DNA from: Winogradskyella sp. PC-19
GTDB taxonomy: Bacteria > Bacteroidota > Bacteroidia > Flavobacteriales > Flavobacteriaceae
Length of the DNA: 64,000 bases
NCBI RefSeq assembly: GCF_002163855.1
Contig: NZ_CP019332.1
Location: 909,145-973,144 of the forward strand
Reading direction: 5' to 3'
Made by a program: the position numbers and the translations under genes
The notes under the pieces: model-generated
Databases searched by the model: none
Seen by the model: the letters and a program-made list of their open reading frames with translations, nothing else
Told to the model about the DNA's origin: nothing
Part shown: piece by piece, positions 9,228 to 19,028 of the stretch
Numbering within the stretch: the first letter of the stretch is position 1
Layout: every line of letters begins with the position of its first letter

Positions 9228-12200
9228 ATGATTCATTTCTTCGGAAACCAAAACAGTAACGTATTTGCTGTTCAAGCAACAAAAGAATTATCAACAGAAA
9301 CCATCTCAAAATTAGTATGGCTATTTGGCGACCAACCAAAAATAGAACAAGCATCAATCGATGCTTTTTTTGTTGGACCACGAGCAGCAATGATTACGCC
9401 TTGGAGTACAAATGCTGTCGAAATCACTCAAAACATGGGAGTTTCTGATATAATCCGTATTGAAGAATTTAAAGCTATAGATTCAGACTTTTCAGACTTT
9501 GACCCAATGATTTCTGAAAAATATAATAGTTTAACTCAAGATATTTTTACAATAGAAATTCAGCCAGAAGCCATTTTAAATATTGAAGATATTTCAGTAT
9601 ACAACCAACAAGAAGGTTTATCATTAAGTGAAGAAGAAGTTGCGTACTTAGAAGATGTATCAAAGAAAATAGGACGTCCATTAACAGACTCTGAAGTTTT
9701 TGGATTTTCTCAAGTAAATTCTGAGCACTGTCGCCATAAAATTTTTAACGGCACATTTGTTATCGATGATGAAGAAAAACCAACATCGCTTTTTAAGTTA
9801 ATCAAAGAAACTTCGAAACAAAATCCTAACGATATTGTTTCAGCATATAAGGATAACGTAGCGTTTATAAAAGGGCCAAAAGTGGAGCAATTTGCACCAA
9901 AACGTGCCGATGTTCCAGATTTTTATACAACTGAAGATTACGATTCTGTAATTTCCCTAAAAGCCGAAACACATAATTTTCCAACAACTGTAGAACCTTT
10001 TAACGGTGCAGCCACAGGTTCTGGTGGAGAAATTAGAGACAGACTTGCTGGCGGAAAAGGGTCTCTACCTTTGGCAGGCACAGCGGTTTATATGACTTCA
10101 TATTCGCGATTAGAGCAAGACAGACCTTGGGAACAAAAATTTGAGGCTCGTAAATGGCTTTATCAAACACCTATTGATATTTTAATTAAAGCATCAAACG
10201 GAGCTTCAGACTTTGGAAACAAATTTGGGCAACCGCTTATTTGTGGTTCAGTCTTAACTTTTGAACATGAACAAAATGACAGAAAGTTAGGTTACGACAA
10301 AGTTATCATGCAAGCTGGTGGTATTGGTTACGGAAAAGCTGACCAAGCTTTAAAAGACACCCCAGAAACTGGTGATAAAATCGTCATTCTTGGTGGTGAA
10401 AATTATCGTATTGGTATGGGTGGCGCAGCCGTTTCATCGGCAGATACTGGTGAGTTTTCTTCAGGAATTGAATTAAACGCTGTGCAACGCTCTAACCCAG
10501 AGATGCAAAAACGTGCAGCTAATGCAGTTCGTGGTATGGTTGAAAGCGAAGAGAATTTTATAGTTTCTATTCATGACCATGGTGCTGGTGGACATTTAAA
10601 TTGCCTATCGGAATTAGTTGAAGATACTGGTGGGAAAATAGACTTAGACAAACTACCTGTTGGTGACCCTACATTATCAGATAAAGAAATTATTGGCAAC
10701 GAATCTCAAGAACGTATGGGATTAGTTATTGCTGATAAACACCTCGATACATTACACAAAATAGCAGACAGAGAACGCTCGCCAATATACGATGTTGGTG
10801 AAGTTACTGGTGACCATAGGTTTACATTCAAGTCTAAAACAAATGGTAATTCGCCAATGGATTTGGCTTTAGAAGACATGTTTGGGAGTTCTCCAAAAAC
10901 TATAATGACTGACAAAACTGTTGAACGTAATTATGGAGGAATTTCATACAATCCAGATGATATTTACGACTACCTAGACCAAGTGCTTCAGCTTGAAGCT
11001 GTAGCATGTAAAGACTGGCTGACTAATAAAGTTGACCGTTGTGTTGGCGGAAAAGTTGCCAAGCAACAATGTGTTGGCGCATTACAATTACCACTAAATA
11101 ACGTTGGTGTTATGGCACTGGATTATAATGGTAAAGAAGGTATTGCTACCTCAATTGGACACTCGCCTATTTCTGGTTTAATTGACCCTATTGCAGGAAG
11201 TCGTAATAGTATTACTGAAGCATTAACCAACATCATTTGGGCACCACTAAAAGATAATTTAAAAAGTGTTTCATTATCTGCAAACTGGATGTGGCCTTGT
11301 AAAAATGAAGGTGAAGATGCTAGATTATATGAAGCAGTAAAAGCCATTTCAGAATTCTCTATCGATTTGGGTATTAACGTACCGACTGGTAAAGATTCAT
11401 TATCAATGAAGCAAAAATACCCAGATGGCGATGTGATTTCTCCTGGTACGGTTATTATTTCTGCTGCTGCAAATTGTAATGATATTACAAATGTGATTGA
11501 GCCCGTTTTTCAGCATGGAAAAGGAGATATTTATTACATCAACATATCTCAAGACAATTTTAAACTAGGAGGAAGTTCATTCGCTCAAATCAACAATAAA
11601 ATTGGCAGTAATACGCCAAGTGTAAAAAGCGCAGCTTACGTAAAAACTGTCTTTAACACAACACAGAAACTAATAAAAACTAAGAAAATTGTTGCAGGAC
11701 ATGATGTTGCTTCTGGTGGTTTAATAACAACTTTGTTAGAACTATGTTTTGCTGAAAATAATTTGGGTGCAGAACTAGACTTAACTGCATTGCAACAAAA
11801 AGATTCTATTAAAGTATTATTTGCTGAAAATTCTGGAATAGTGTTCCAATCCTCAGACAACAGTATTGAAGCTGAATTATCTGCAGCTAATATAGACTTC
11901 CATAATATTGGAAAAGTTACTAAAAGTGACACGCTAAGCGTGATTAACCAAAACGATGTTTTTACCATGACTGTTTCTAGATTAAGAGATATGTGGTACA
12001 AGACTTCATATTTACTAGACCAAAAACAAACGGCAAATGGTTTAGCAAAAGACCGTTTTAAAAATTATAAAAATCAGCCATTAGCTTATACGTTTCCTGA
12101 AAAATTTACAGGCGTTTTAGAAGATTACAAAAACAATACAAACAAACCGAAAGCTGCTATTATCCGCGAAAAAGGAAGTAACTCAGAACGAGAAATGGCA

Positions 12201-12890
12201 AATGCGATGTATTTAGCTGGTTTTGATGTAAAAGATGTACACATGACAGATTTAATATCTGGTCGTGAAACTTTAGAAGACATTCAATTCATAGGTGCTG
12301 TTGGCGGATTCTCTAATTCTGACGTTTTAGGTTCGGCAAAAGGTTGGGCAGGTGCTTTTAAATACAATGAAAAAGCAAACAAAGCACTAAAAAACTTCTT
12401 TAAAAGAGAAGATACCTTATCTGTAGGTATCTGTAATGGCTGTCAATTATGGATGGAACTAGACCTTATTAATCCAGACCATGATCTACACGGAAAAATG
12501 ACGTACAATAATTCTGGTAAACACGAAAGCGCATTTACATCTGTAGAGGTTCAAGAAAACAATTCTATAATGCTTTCAACTTTAACAGGCACTACATTGG
12601 GTGTTTGGATTTCTCACGGTGAAGGTAAATTTAGCTTACCATATTCAGAAGACAAGTATGATATCGTTGCTAAATATGCTTATGAAGCCTATCCACACAA
12701 CCCAAATGGCTCGGACTTTAATACAGCGATGTTGTGTGATAAAACAGGTCGTCACTTAGTAACTATGCCACACATTGAGCGTTCTACGTTTCCATGGAAT
12801 TGGGCGAACTATCCAACCGACAGAAATGATAAAGTGTCACCTTGGCTAGAGGCGTTTGTAAATGCAAGACTATGGATTGAAAAGCAATAA
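9228..12890 (+). CDS. purL: phosphoribosylformylglycinamidine synthase, large single-chain form
   Basis: This 1220-residue enzyme carries out the fourth step of purine biosynthesis: FGAR plus glutamine and ATP gives FGAM. The N-terminal and central parts hold the two ATP-grasp-like AIR synthetase-related halves, with motifs such as SEHCRHKIFNG, KAETHNFPTTVEPFNGAATG and GAGGHLNCLSE. The C-terminal part is a class I glutamine amidotransferase with nucleophile Cys1069 (GICNGCQLW) and His1182/Glu1184 in PHIERSTFPW. Length and fusion match the proteobacterial and Bacteroidota single-chain type rather than the separate PurS/PurQ/PurL subunits. It is a lone gene with about 120 bases upstream and no obvious purine operator that I could identify. 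Confidence 0.97.
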   Translation: MIHFFGNQNSNVFAVQATKELSTETISKLVWLFGDQPKIEQASIDAFFVGPRAAMITPWSTNAVEITQNMGVSDIIRIEEFKAIDSDFSDFDPMISEKYNSLTQDIFTIEIQPEAILNIEDISVYNQQEGLSLSEEEVAYLEDVSKKIGRPLTDSEVFGFSQVNSEHCRHKIFNGTFVIDDEEKPTSLFKLIKETSKQNPNDIVSAYKDNVAFIKGPKVEQFAPKRADVPDFYTTEDYDSVISLKAETHNFPTTVEPFNGAATGSGGEIRDRLAGGKGSLPLAGTAVYMTSYSRLEQDRPWEQKFEARKWLYQTPIDILIKASNGASDFGNKFGQPLICGSVLTFEHEQNDRKLGYDKVIMQAGGIGYGKADQALKDTPETGDKIVILGGENYRIGMGGAAVSSADTGEFSSGIELNAVQRSNPEMQKRAANAVRGMVESEENFIVSIHDHGAGGHLNCLSELVEDTGGKIDLDKLPVGDPTLSDKEIIGNESQERMGLVIADKHLDTLHKIADRERSPIYDVGEVTGDHRFTFKSKTNGNSPMDLALEDMFGSSPKTIMTDKTVERNYGGISYNPDDIYDYLDQVLQLEAVACKDWLTNKVDRCVGGKVAKQQCVGALQLPLNNVGVMALDYNGKEGIATSIGHSPISGLIDPIAGSRNSITEALTNIIWAPLKDNLKSVSLSANWMWPCKNEGEDARLYEAVKAISEFSIDLGINVPTGKDSLSMKQKYPDGDVISPGTVIISAAANCNDITNVIEPVFQHGKGDIYYINISQDNFKLGGSSFAQINNKIGSNTPSVKSAAYVKTVFNTTQKLIKTKKIVAGHDVASGGLITTLLELCFAENNLGAELDLTALQQKDSIKVLFAENSGIVFQSSDNSIEAELSAANIDFHNIGKVTKSDTLSVINQNDVFTMTVSRLRDMWYKTSYLLDQKQTANGLAKDRFKNYKNQPLAYTFPEKFTGVLEDYKNNTNKPKAAIIREKGSNSEREMANAMYLAGFDVKDVHMTDLISGRETLEDIQFIGAVGGFSNSDVLGSAKGWAGAFKYNEKANKALKNFFKREDTLSVGICNGCQLWMELDLINPDHDLHGKMTYNNSGKHESAFTSVEVQENNSIMLSTLTGTTLGVWISHGEGKFSLPYSEDKYDIVAKYAYEAYPHNPNGSDFNTAMLCDKTGRHLVTMPHIERSTFPWNWANYPTDRNDKVSPWLEAFVNARLWIEKQ

Positions 12891-12989
12891 ATATTTGTTA
12901 AAAACTCATTCTCATTTTTAATCATTCAAAATACTAATGTTAATTTTCATATTTTCGTAATATTGCTTTCCTATAATTGAATTTTGACT

Positions 12990-14765
12990 ATGACAGAAAT
13001 AAAACGACTTTTTGATTTTCCGTACCACCAATTAAAGCATAATCCAAATGATAGCGCCTTGGTAACTAAATATGATGGAAAATGGACACCTATGTCTACA
13101 CAAGAATATTTAGATAAGGCAAATGCGATAAGTCGTGCACTTTTGAGAATGGGAGTTCAAAAAGGTGATAAAATTGCCTTAATTTCTTCAACAAATCGTA
13201 CCGAATGGAATATCATGGATATAGGTACATTACAAGTTGGTGCTACCAATGTACCAATTTATCCTACTATTTGTGCAGAAGATTATGAATATGTCTTAAA
13301 TCATAGTGAATCTACATATTGCTTTGTATCTGATGCCGAAGTATTAGAAAAAGTAAATAAAATAAAAGCAAAAACTCAGCTTAAAGAAGTATATTCTTTT
13401 AACCAAATCGATGGGTGTAAGCATTACTCAGAATTATTTGAACTTGGAAAAGACGACAGTAACCAATCTGAGGTTGAAGCCCGTAAAGATAAAGTTAAAT
13501 CTGAAGATTTAGCAACTATCATTTATACTTCTGGTACTACAGGAAAACCAAAAGGTGTTATGTTGAGCCACTGGAATATTACAAGTAATGTATTAGCAAG
13601 TTCACCTAGAGTACCTCTTCCAGAAACTGGAGGAACACGTGTATTAAGCTTTTTGCCTATTTGCCACATTTTTGAGCGTGTCCTAATTTATGTATACCAG
13701 TATGCTGGTACATCAATTTATTTTGCTGAAGCTTTAGATAAAATCGGCGACAACGCTAAAGAAATAAAACCTAACCTTATGAGTGTTGTACCTAGACTAC
13801 TTGAAAAGGTTTTTGACAAAATAATGCTTAAAGGCGAAGACCTAACTGGTATAAAAAAAGCATTATTCTTTTGGGCTGTAAGACTAGGTGAAAAATGGGA
13901 ACCTTACGGCGCCAATGGTGCTTTTTATGAATTTAAATTAAAGATAGCAAACAAACTTATCTTTAGTAAATGGAGAGACGCTTTAGGCGGAAATCTATAC
14001 ACTATGGTATCCGGAAGTGCAGCGCTTCAACCACGATTAGCTAGAGTCTTTGGAGCAGCTGGCATGAGAGTCATGGAAGGTTATGGGCTAACAGAAACCT
14101 CACCTGTCGTTTCCGTAGGATTATACAAGGACAATATGTACCAAGTAGGTACTGTAGGTAAACCAATACCAGATGTTGAAGTTAAAATTGCAGATGACGG
14201 AGAACTTTTAATAAAAGGGCCAAATGTAATGATGGGTTATTATAAAGACCCTGAAAAAACGGCTTCAGTAATGACTGACGATTATTTTCATACTGGAGAT
14301 AAAGGAGAAATCACCCATGACGGATTCTTAAAAATTACTGGACGTAAAAAAGAAATGTTTAAAACTTCTGGAGGAAAATATGTCATTCCGACACTTCTAG
14401 AAAATGACCTTAAACAATCTTTATTTATAGAACAAGTTATGGTTGTCGGTGAAGGCGAAAAAATGCCGGGTGCAATCATTCAGCCTAACTTTGAGTTTAT
14501 AAAAGACTGGATAGAACATAAAGGTCACGAAATTGGTACATCTGAAAGTGAGATTGCATCTTCAGAAATTGTAATAAAACGCATTCAAAAAGAAGTCGAT
14601 AAATACAATAAAAACTTTGGGAAATGGGAACAAATAAAACGTTTTGAGCTCACACCTACTGTTTGGTCTATTGATAACGGTGAATTAACACCGACTATGA
14701 AAATGAAAAGAAACGTGATTAAAGAGATGTATAATCATCTCTATGAAAAAATTTATAGACCTTAA
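12990..14765 (+). CDS. long-chain acyl-CoA synthetase (AMP-forming), FadD-like
   Basis: This adenylate-forming enzyme of about 591 residues activates fatty acids to acyl-CoA with ATP and CoA. The ATP-binding loop IIYTSGTTGKPKG lies around residues 178-190. The adenylation motif GYGLTETSPV and the hinge motif YFHTGDKGEI followed by GRKKEMFKTSGGKYV are clear. The size and the early TSGTTGKPKG loop match bacterial long-chain ligases of the Bacteroidota type. I use ATG 12990; the in-frame TTG six bases earlier has no support. A terminator separates it from the beta-oxidation operon that follows, so it is probably transcribed alone but works in the same pathway. Confidence 0.92.
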   Translation: MTEIKRLFDFPYHQLKHNPNDSALVTKYDGKWTPMSTQEYLDKANAISRALLRMGVQKGDKIALISSTNRTEWNIMDIGTLQVGATNVPIYPTICAEDYEYVLNHSESTYCFVSDAEVLEKVNKIKAKTQLKEVYSFNQIDGCKHYSELFELGKDDSNQSEVEARKDKVKSEDLATIIYTSGTTGKPKGVMLSHWNITSNVLASSPRVPLPETGGTRVLSFLPICHIFERVLIYVYQYAGTSIYFAEALDKIGDNAKEIKPNLMSVVPRLLEKVFDKIMLKGEDLTGIKKALFFWAVRLGEKWEPYGANGAFYEFKLKIANKLIFSKWRDALGGNLYTMVSGSAALQPRLARVFGAAGMRVMEGYGLTETSPVVSVGLYKDNMYQVGTVGKPIPDVEVKIADDGELLIKGPNVMMGYYKDPEKTASVMTDDYFHTGDKGEITHDGFLKITGRKKEMFKTSGGKYVIPTLLENDLKQSLFIEQVMVVGEGEKMPGAIIQPNFEFIKDWIEHKGHEIGTSESEIASSEIVIKRIQKEVDKYNKNFGKWEQIKRFELTPTVWSIDNGELTPTMKMKRNVIKEMYNHLYEKIYRP

Positions 14766-14787
14766 CTTACACAGAAAATAATAATAC

Positions 14788-14816
14788 AAACCTGCTCTTA
14801 TAGCAGGTTTTTTTGT
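14788..14816 (+). terminator. intrinsic terminator after the acyl-CoA ligase gene
   Basis: A stem AAACCTGCT/AGCAGGTTT with a short loop is followed by a T-run. It isolates the ligase gene from the MarR-led operon. Confidence 0.9.
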
Positions 14817-14842
14817 TCTTCTTATTTACTAGAAGATAAAAA

Positions 14843-14862
14843 ATACTATGCGTGCATAATTT
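14843..14862. promoter_or_regulatory. upstream copy of a 20-bp palindromic operator (imperfect)
   Basis: The sequence is ATACTATGC, a GT spacer, then GCATAATTT. The left half and inner right half match the perfect downstream copy at 14871-14890, and the start-to-start distance is 28 bp. It is probably a MarR-family binding site upstream of the MarR gene. Confidence 0.7.
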
Positions 14863-14870
14863 ATTCACAT

Positions 14871-14890
14871 ATACTATGCGTGCATAGTAT
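14871..14890. promoter_or_regulatory. perfect 20-bp palindromic operator
   Basis: ATACTATGC and GCATAGTAT are exact reverse complements separated by two bases (GT). The site ends 7 bases before the -7 element TATATTTG, so it covers the -33 region. A dimeric MarR protein bound here would block transcription. I infer autoregulation by the gene at 14932. Confidence 0.78.
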
Positions 14891-14897
14891 TTTTTAT

Positions 14898-14905
14898 TAT
14901 ATTTG
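14898..14905 (+). promoter_or_regulatory. -7 promoter element TATATTTG of the beta-oxidation operon
   Basis: An exact TAnnTTTG match lies 7 bases after the perfect palindrome. A transcription start is expected near 14911, giving a short leader before the TTG start at 14932. Confidence 0.65.
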
Positions 14906-14931
14906 TTTCCCTAACACGAAAACGTTTGAGT

Positions 14932-15387
14932 TTGAAAGACAAAACTATAGACTATGTATTGAGAACAACTTGGTTGGCTATCAATAAAATGTATAACGAA
15001 GAAGCTGCGCAATTTGGTGTTACCATGGCTACAGGCTTTGCTTTGTTAAGTATAGATCCAGAAGAAGGAACACCTTCTACTTCTTTAGGTCCTAAAATGG
15101 GTATGGAAGCAACTAGCCTTTCACGAACACTTAAGACTATGGAAGAAAAAGGTCTCATCGTACGTAAACCAAATCCCGAAGATGGTCGTGGTGTACTAAT
15201 CCATTTAACCGATTTCGGTAAAGAAAAACGAAACTATTCTCGTGATCGCGTTTTGACATTCAATAATGCAATAAGAGAAAATGCTTCTGAAGAAGAGTTA
15301 TTAGGCTTCTACAAAGTCGCAGAGGTTATCAATCGCATGATTTCAAATAAAAAAATATACAATCAAAAAGAAACAATTCTAAAATAA
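14932..15387 (+). CDS. MarR-family transcriptional regulator of the beta-oxidation operon
   Basis: This winged-helix regulator has about 151 residues. The recognition segment MGMEATSLSRTLKTMEEKGLI is followed by the wing VRKPNPEDGRGVLIHLT. There is no ATG before the conserved region; TTG 14932 (reading KDKTIDYVLRTTW) or TTG 14926 are the candidate starts, and I prefer 14932. Its stop overlaps the ATG of the next gene by one base (TAATG), so it is translated together with the fatty-acid genes. Two palindromes in its promoter suggest that it represses its own operon. MarR-type regulators of fatty-acid pathways usually respond to acyl-CoA; the ligand here is inferred, not shown. Confidence 0.88.
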   Translation: MKDKTIDYVLRTTWLAINKMYNEEAAQFGVTMATGFALLSIDPEEGTPSTSLGPKMGMEATSLSRTLKTMEEKGLIVRKPNPEDGRGVLIHLTDFGKEKRNYSRDRVLTFNNAIRENASEEELLGFYKVAEVINRMISNKKIYNQKETILK

Positions 15388-17795
15388 TGAGTAAACGTAG
15401 AATTAATAAAATAGCAATTATTGGCTCTGGTATAATGGGTAGCGGTATTGCTTGTCATTTTGCCAATATTGGTGTTGATGTCTTGTTATTAGACATTGTA
15501 CCAAGAGAATTAAACGACAAAGAAAAAGCCAAAGGCTTAACTCTTGAAGACAAAATAGTCAGAAACAGGTTAGTAAACGATGCTCTAACAGCGTCTTTGA
15601 AGTCAAAACCTTCTCCTATTTATAAACAGTCTTTCGCAAAACGAATTACCACTGGTAATTTAGAAGATGATATTGCAAAAGTTGCTCATGTCGATTGGAT
15701 TATGGAAGTTGTTGTTGAGAGATTAGATATCAAGCAACAAGTTTTTGAAAAACTTGAGAAACATAGAACTCCAGGCACACTAATAACATCAAATACCTCT
15801 GGTATTCCTATTAAGTTTATGAATGAAGGACGAAGTGAAGATTTCCAGAAACACTTCTGTGGTACACACTTCTTTAACCCTGCGCGTTACTTAAAATTAT
15901 TCGAAATCATTCCAGGACCAAAAACAGATGCTTCGGTTTTAAAATTCTTAAATGGATATGGAGAACAATTCTTAGGAAAAACATCTGTAATTGCTAAAGA
16001 TACACCTGCATTTATTGGAAACCGTGTTGGTATTTTCTCAATCATGAGTTTATTCCATACCGTAAAGGAAATTGATTTAACCATCGAAGAAGTTGATAAA
16101 TTATCTGGCCCAGTAATTGGTCGTCCAAAATCAGCAACTTTTAGAACAGTTGATGTCGTTGGTTTAGATACGTTAGTTCATGTGGCTAATGGTATTGCAG
16201 ACAATTGTAAAGATGACGAACGCTTAGAGCTTTTCAAACTTCCAGATTTCATCAATACTATGATGGAAAATAAATGGTTAGGAAGTAAAACTGGGCAAGG
16301 TTTTTACAAAAAAAATGTTTCTGCAGATGGTAAAAAAGAAATTTTAAGTCTTGATTTAAACACTTTAGAATATAGAGAAAAGAAACGTGCAAAATTTGCA
16401 ACGTTAGAATTGACTAAAACTATTGATAAAGTTGCAGACCGTTTCAAAGTATTGGTAAAAGGAAAAGATAAAGCAGGAGAATTCTATAGAAAAAGTTTTT
16501 CGGCATTATTTGCTTACGTATCTAACCGTATTCCTGAAATATCAGATGAATTATATAAAATTGATGATGCTATGAAAGCTGGATTTGGTTGGGAACATGG
16601 TCCTTTCCAAATTTGGGACGCCATTGGTGTTGAAAAAGGAATTGAAATGATGCAAGCCGAAGGTTTAAAACCTGCTGATTGGGTTGCAGATATGCTAGAA
16701 TCTGGAAGCGATAGCTTCTACTCTATCAAAGACGGTGCAACATACTTCTATGATATTCCAAAGAAAGAACAAGAAAAAGTTCCTGGACAGGATGCGTTTA
16801 TAATTTTAGATAATATTAGAAAAACAACAGAAGTATTTAGTAATTCTGGAGTTTCAATTCAAGATTTAGGTGATGGTATTCTTAATGTAGAATTCCAATC
16901 TAAGATGAATACTATTGGTGGTGATGTTCTAGCAGGTATTAATAAAGGTATTGATTTAGCAGAAAAAGATTTTGCTGGATTAATCGTAGGTAATCAAGGT
17001 CCAAATTTCTCAGTTGGCGCAAACATCGGAATGATATTCATGATGGCTGCAGAGCAAGAATATGACGAGCTTAATATGGCTATCAAATACTTCCAAGACA
17101 CAATGATGCGTATGCGTTATTCTTCAATACCAACAATTTCTGCACCTCACGGTATGGCACTTGGTGGTGGTTGCGAAATTTCATTACACGCAGATAAAAT
17201 TGTTGCTGCAGCAGAAACTTACATGGGACTTGTAGAGTTTGGTGTTGGTGTGATTCCTGGTGGTGGAGGCTCTAAGGAAATGGCCTTAAGAGCATCAGAC
17301 ACTTTCAGAAAAGGTGATGTTCAATTAAATACACTGCAAGAATACTTCCTAACTATTGGTATGGCTAAAGTGTCTACCTCTGCATACGAAGCTTTTGATT
17401 TAGGTTTAATGCAACAAGGAAAAGATTTTGTTGTGGTTAATAAAGACCGTCAAATAGCAACAGCAAAGGCACACGCAAAACTAATGGCTGATGCTGGATA
17501 CACGCAACCAGTAAAACGAAATGATGTTTTAGTATTAGGAAAGCAAGCACTAAGTATGTTTATGGTTGGTACAGATTCTATGCAAGACAGTAAATACATT
17601 AGCGAACACGACCGTAAAATTGCAAATAAATTAGGTTATGTAATGGCTGGAGGAGATTTGTCTGAACCAACTAGAGTATCTGAACAATACCTATTGGATA
17701 TTGAAAGAGAAGCTTTCTTGAGTTTATGTACAGAACGTAAAACATTAGAGAGAATCCAACACATGCTAACAAAAGGTAAACCTTTAAGAAACTAA
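15387..17795 (+). CDS. 3-hydroxyacyl-CoA dehydrogenase / enoyl-CoA hydratase fusion
   Basis: This 802-residue protein carries the second and third steps of the beta-oxidation cycle. The dehydrogenase comes first: an NAD-binding GSGIMGSGIA at residues 12-21, then SNTSGIPI and HFFNPARYLKLFEIIPGP. The enoyl-CoA hydratase (crotonase) domain is C-terminal, with the oxyanion-hole segments FSVGANIG and MALGGGCEIS and a likely catalytic glutamate at about 617 in GLVEFGVGVIPGGGG. The domain order is the reverse of E. coli FadB/FadJ. The start overlaps the MarR stop by one base and the thiolase follows after 7 bases, so the four genes form one operon. Confidence 0.94.
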   Translation: MSKRRINKIAIIGSGIMGSGIACHFANIGVDVLLLDIVPRELNDKEKAKGLTLEDKIVRNRLVNDALTASLKSKPSPIYKQSFAKRITTGNLEDDIAKVAHVDWIMEVVVERLDIKQQVFEKLEKHRTPGTLITSNTSGIPIKFMNEGRSEDFQKHFCGTHFFNPARYLKLFEIIPGPKTDASVLKFLNGYGEQFLGKTSVIAKDTPAFIGNRVGIFSIMSLFHTVKEIDLTIEEVDKLSGPVIGRPKSATFRTVDVVGLDTLVHVANGIADNCKDDERLELFKLPDFINTMMENKWLGSKTGQGFYKKNVSADGKKEILSLDLNTLEYREKKRAKFATLELTKTIDKVADRFKVLVKGKDKAGEFYRKSFSALFAYVSNRIPEISDELYKIDDAMKAGFGWEHGPFQIWDAIGVEKGIEMMQAEGLKPADWVADMLESGSDSFYSIKDGATYFYDIPKKEQEKVPGQDAFIILDNIRKTTEVFSNSGVSIQDLGDGILNVEFQSKMNTIGGDVLAGINKGIDLAEKDFAGLIVGNQGPNFSVGANIGMIFMMAAEQEYDELNMAIKYFQDTMMRMRYSSIPTISAPHGMALGGGCEISLHADKIVAAAETYMGLVEFGVGVIPGGGGSKEMALRASDTFRKGDVQLNTLQEYFLTIGMAKVSTSAYEAFDLGLMQQGKDFVVVNKDRQIATAKAHAKLMADAGYTQPVKRNDVLVLGKQALSMFMVGTDSMQDSKYISEHDRKIANKLGYVMAGGDLSEPTRVSEQYLLDIEREAFLSLCTERKTLERIQHMLTKGKPLRN

Positions 17796-17802
17796 GAAAA
17801 AG

Positions 17803-18996
17803 ATGAAAACAGCATATATAGTGAAAGCATATAGAACCGCAGTTGGTAAAGCACCAAAAGGCGTGTTCCGTTTTAAAAGAACAGATGAGTTGGCAGCAGA
17901 AACCATCAAACATATGATGAAAGAGCTACCAAATTTAGATCCAAAACGTATTGACGATGTTATTGTTGGTAATGCAATGCCAGAAGGTTCTCAAGGATTA
18001 AATATGGCGCGTTTAATCTCTTTAATGGGATTAGAAGTTATTGATGTTCCTGGTGTAACCGTAAACCGTTTTTGCTCTTCTGGAGTTGAAACAATCGGTA
18101 TGGCTACAGCAAAAATACAAGCTGGCATGGCAGATTGTATCATCGCTGGTGGTGCAGAAAGTATGAGTAGCGTTCCAATGACAGGTTTTAAACCAGAATT
18201 GAATTACGATGCTATTGTAAAAACTGGTAACGAAGATTATTATTGGGGAATGGGTAATACTGCTGAAGCAGTTGCAAATCAATTCAATGTATCTCGTGAA
18301 GACCAAGATGAGTTTGCATACAAATCACACATGAAAGCGTTACGCGCACAAGCCGAAAACCGTTTTCAAGACCAAATTGTACCAATAAATGTTGAACAAA
18401 CTTACATTGATGCGAACGGAAAGAAAGCGACAAAATCATATACCGTAACTAAAGACGAAGGTCCAAGAAAAGGGACCAGTAAAGAAGCATTAGCTAAACT
18501 AAGGGCTGTTTTTGCAGCTGGCGGAAGTGTTACTGCAGGTAACTCATCACAAATGAGTGATGGTGCAGCATTCGTAATGGTTATGAGCGAAGACATGGTT
18601 AAGGAGTTAAACTTAGAGCCAGTTGCACGTATGGTAAACTATGCTGCTGCAGGTGTTGAACCTCGTATTATGGGTATTGGTCCAGTAAAAGCTATTCCCA
18701 AAGCACTGAAACAAGCTGGTCTAAAACAAGATGATTTATCATTAATTGAATTGAATGAAGCCTTCGCTTCTCAATCTCTTGCTGTTATTAGAGAATTAGA
18801 CTTAAATCTGGATATCATTAACGTTAATGGTGGCGCAATTGCTCTTGGTCATCCACTAGGATGTACTGGCGCTAAATTGTCAGTGCAATTATTTGACGAA
18901 ATGCGTAAACAAAATATGCAAGGTAAATATGGTGCAGTTACCATGTGTGTAGGTACTGGTCAAGGTGCTTGTGGCCTATTTGAATTTTTAAATTAA
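17803..18996 (+). CDS. acetyl-CoA C-acyltransferase (thiolase, FadA-like)
   Basis: This is a 397-residue thiolase. The acyl-accepting cysteine is Cys91 (NRFCSSG), the histidine of [11 protein letters not shown] is about His350, and the proton-transfer cysteine of CVGTGQG is about Cys382. It cleaves 3-ketoacyl-CoA to acetyl-CoA and a shortened acyl-CoA, the last step of the cycle. It follows the dehydrogenase/hydratase fusion by 7 bases and precedes the acyl-CoA dehydrogenase, giving a complete degradative set. Biosynthetic acetoacetyl-CoA thiolase activity is the alternative, but the operon favours degradation. Confidence 0.95.
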   Translation: MKTAYIVKAYRTAVGKAPKGVFRFKRTDELAAETIKHMMKELPNLDPKRIDDVIVGNAMPEGSQGLNMARLISLMGLEVIDVPGVTVNRFCSSGVETIGMATAKIQAGMADCIIAGGAESMSSVPMTGFKPELNYDAIVKTGNEDYYWGMGNTAEAVANQFNVSREDQDEFAYKSHMKALRAQAENRFQDQIVPINVEQTYIDANGKKATKSYTVTKDEGPRKGTSKEALAKLRAVFAAGGSVTAGNSSQMSDGAAFVMVMSEDMVKELNLEPVARMVNYAAAGVEPRIMGIGPVKAIPKALKQAGLKQDDLSLIELNEAFASQSLAVIRELDLNLDIINVNGGAIALGHPLGCTGAKLSVQLFDEMRKQNMQGKYGAVTMCVGTGQGACGLFEFLN

Positions 18997-19028
18997 GAAA
19001 GTAAAGAAATTAAGATTATATAGTAGTT

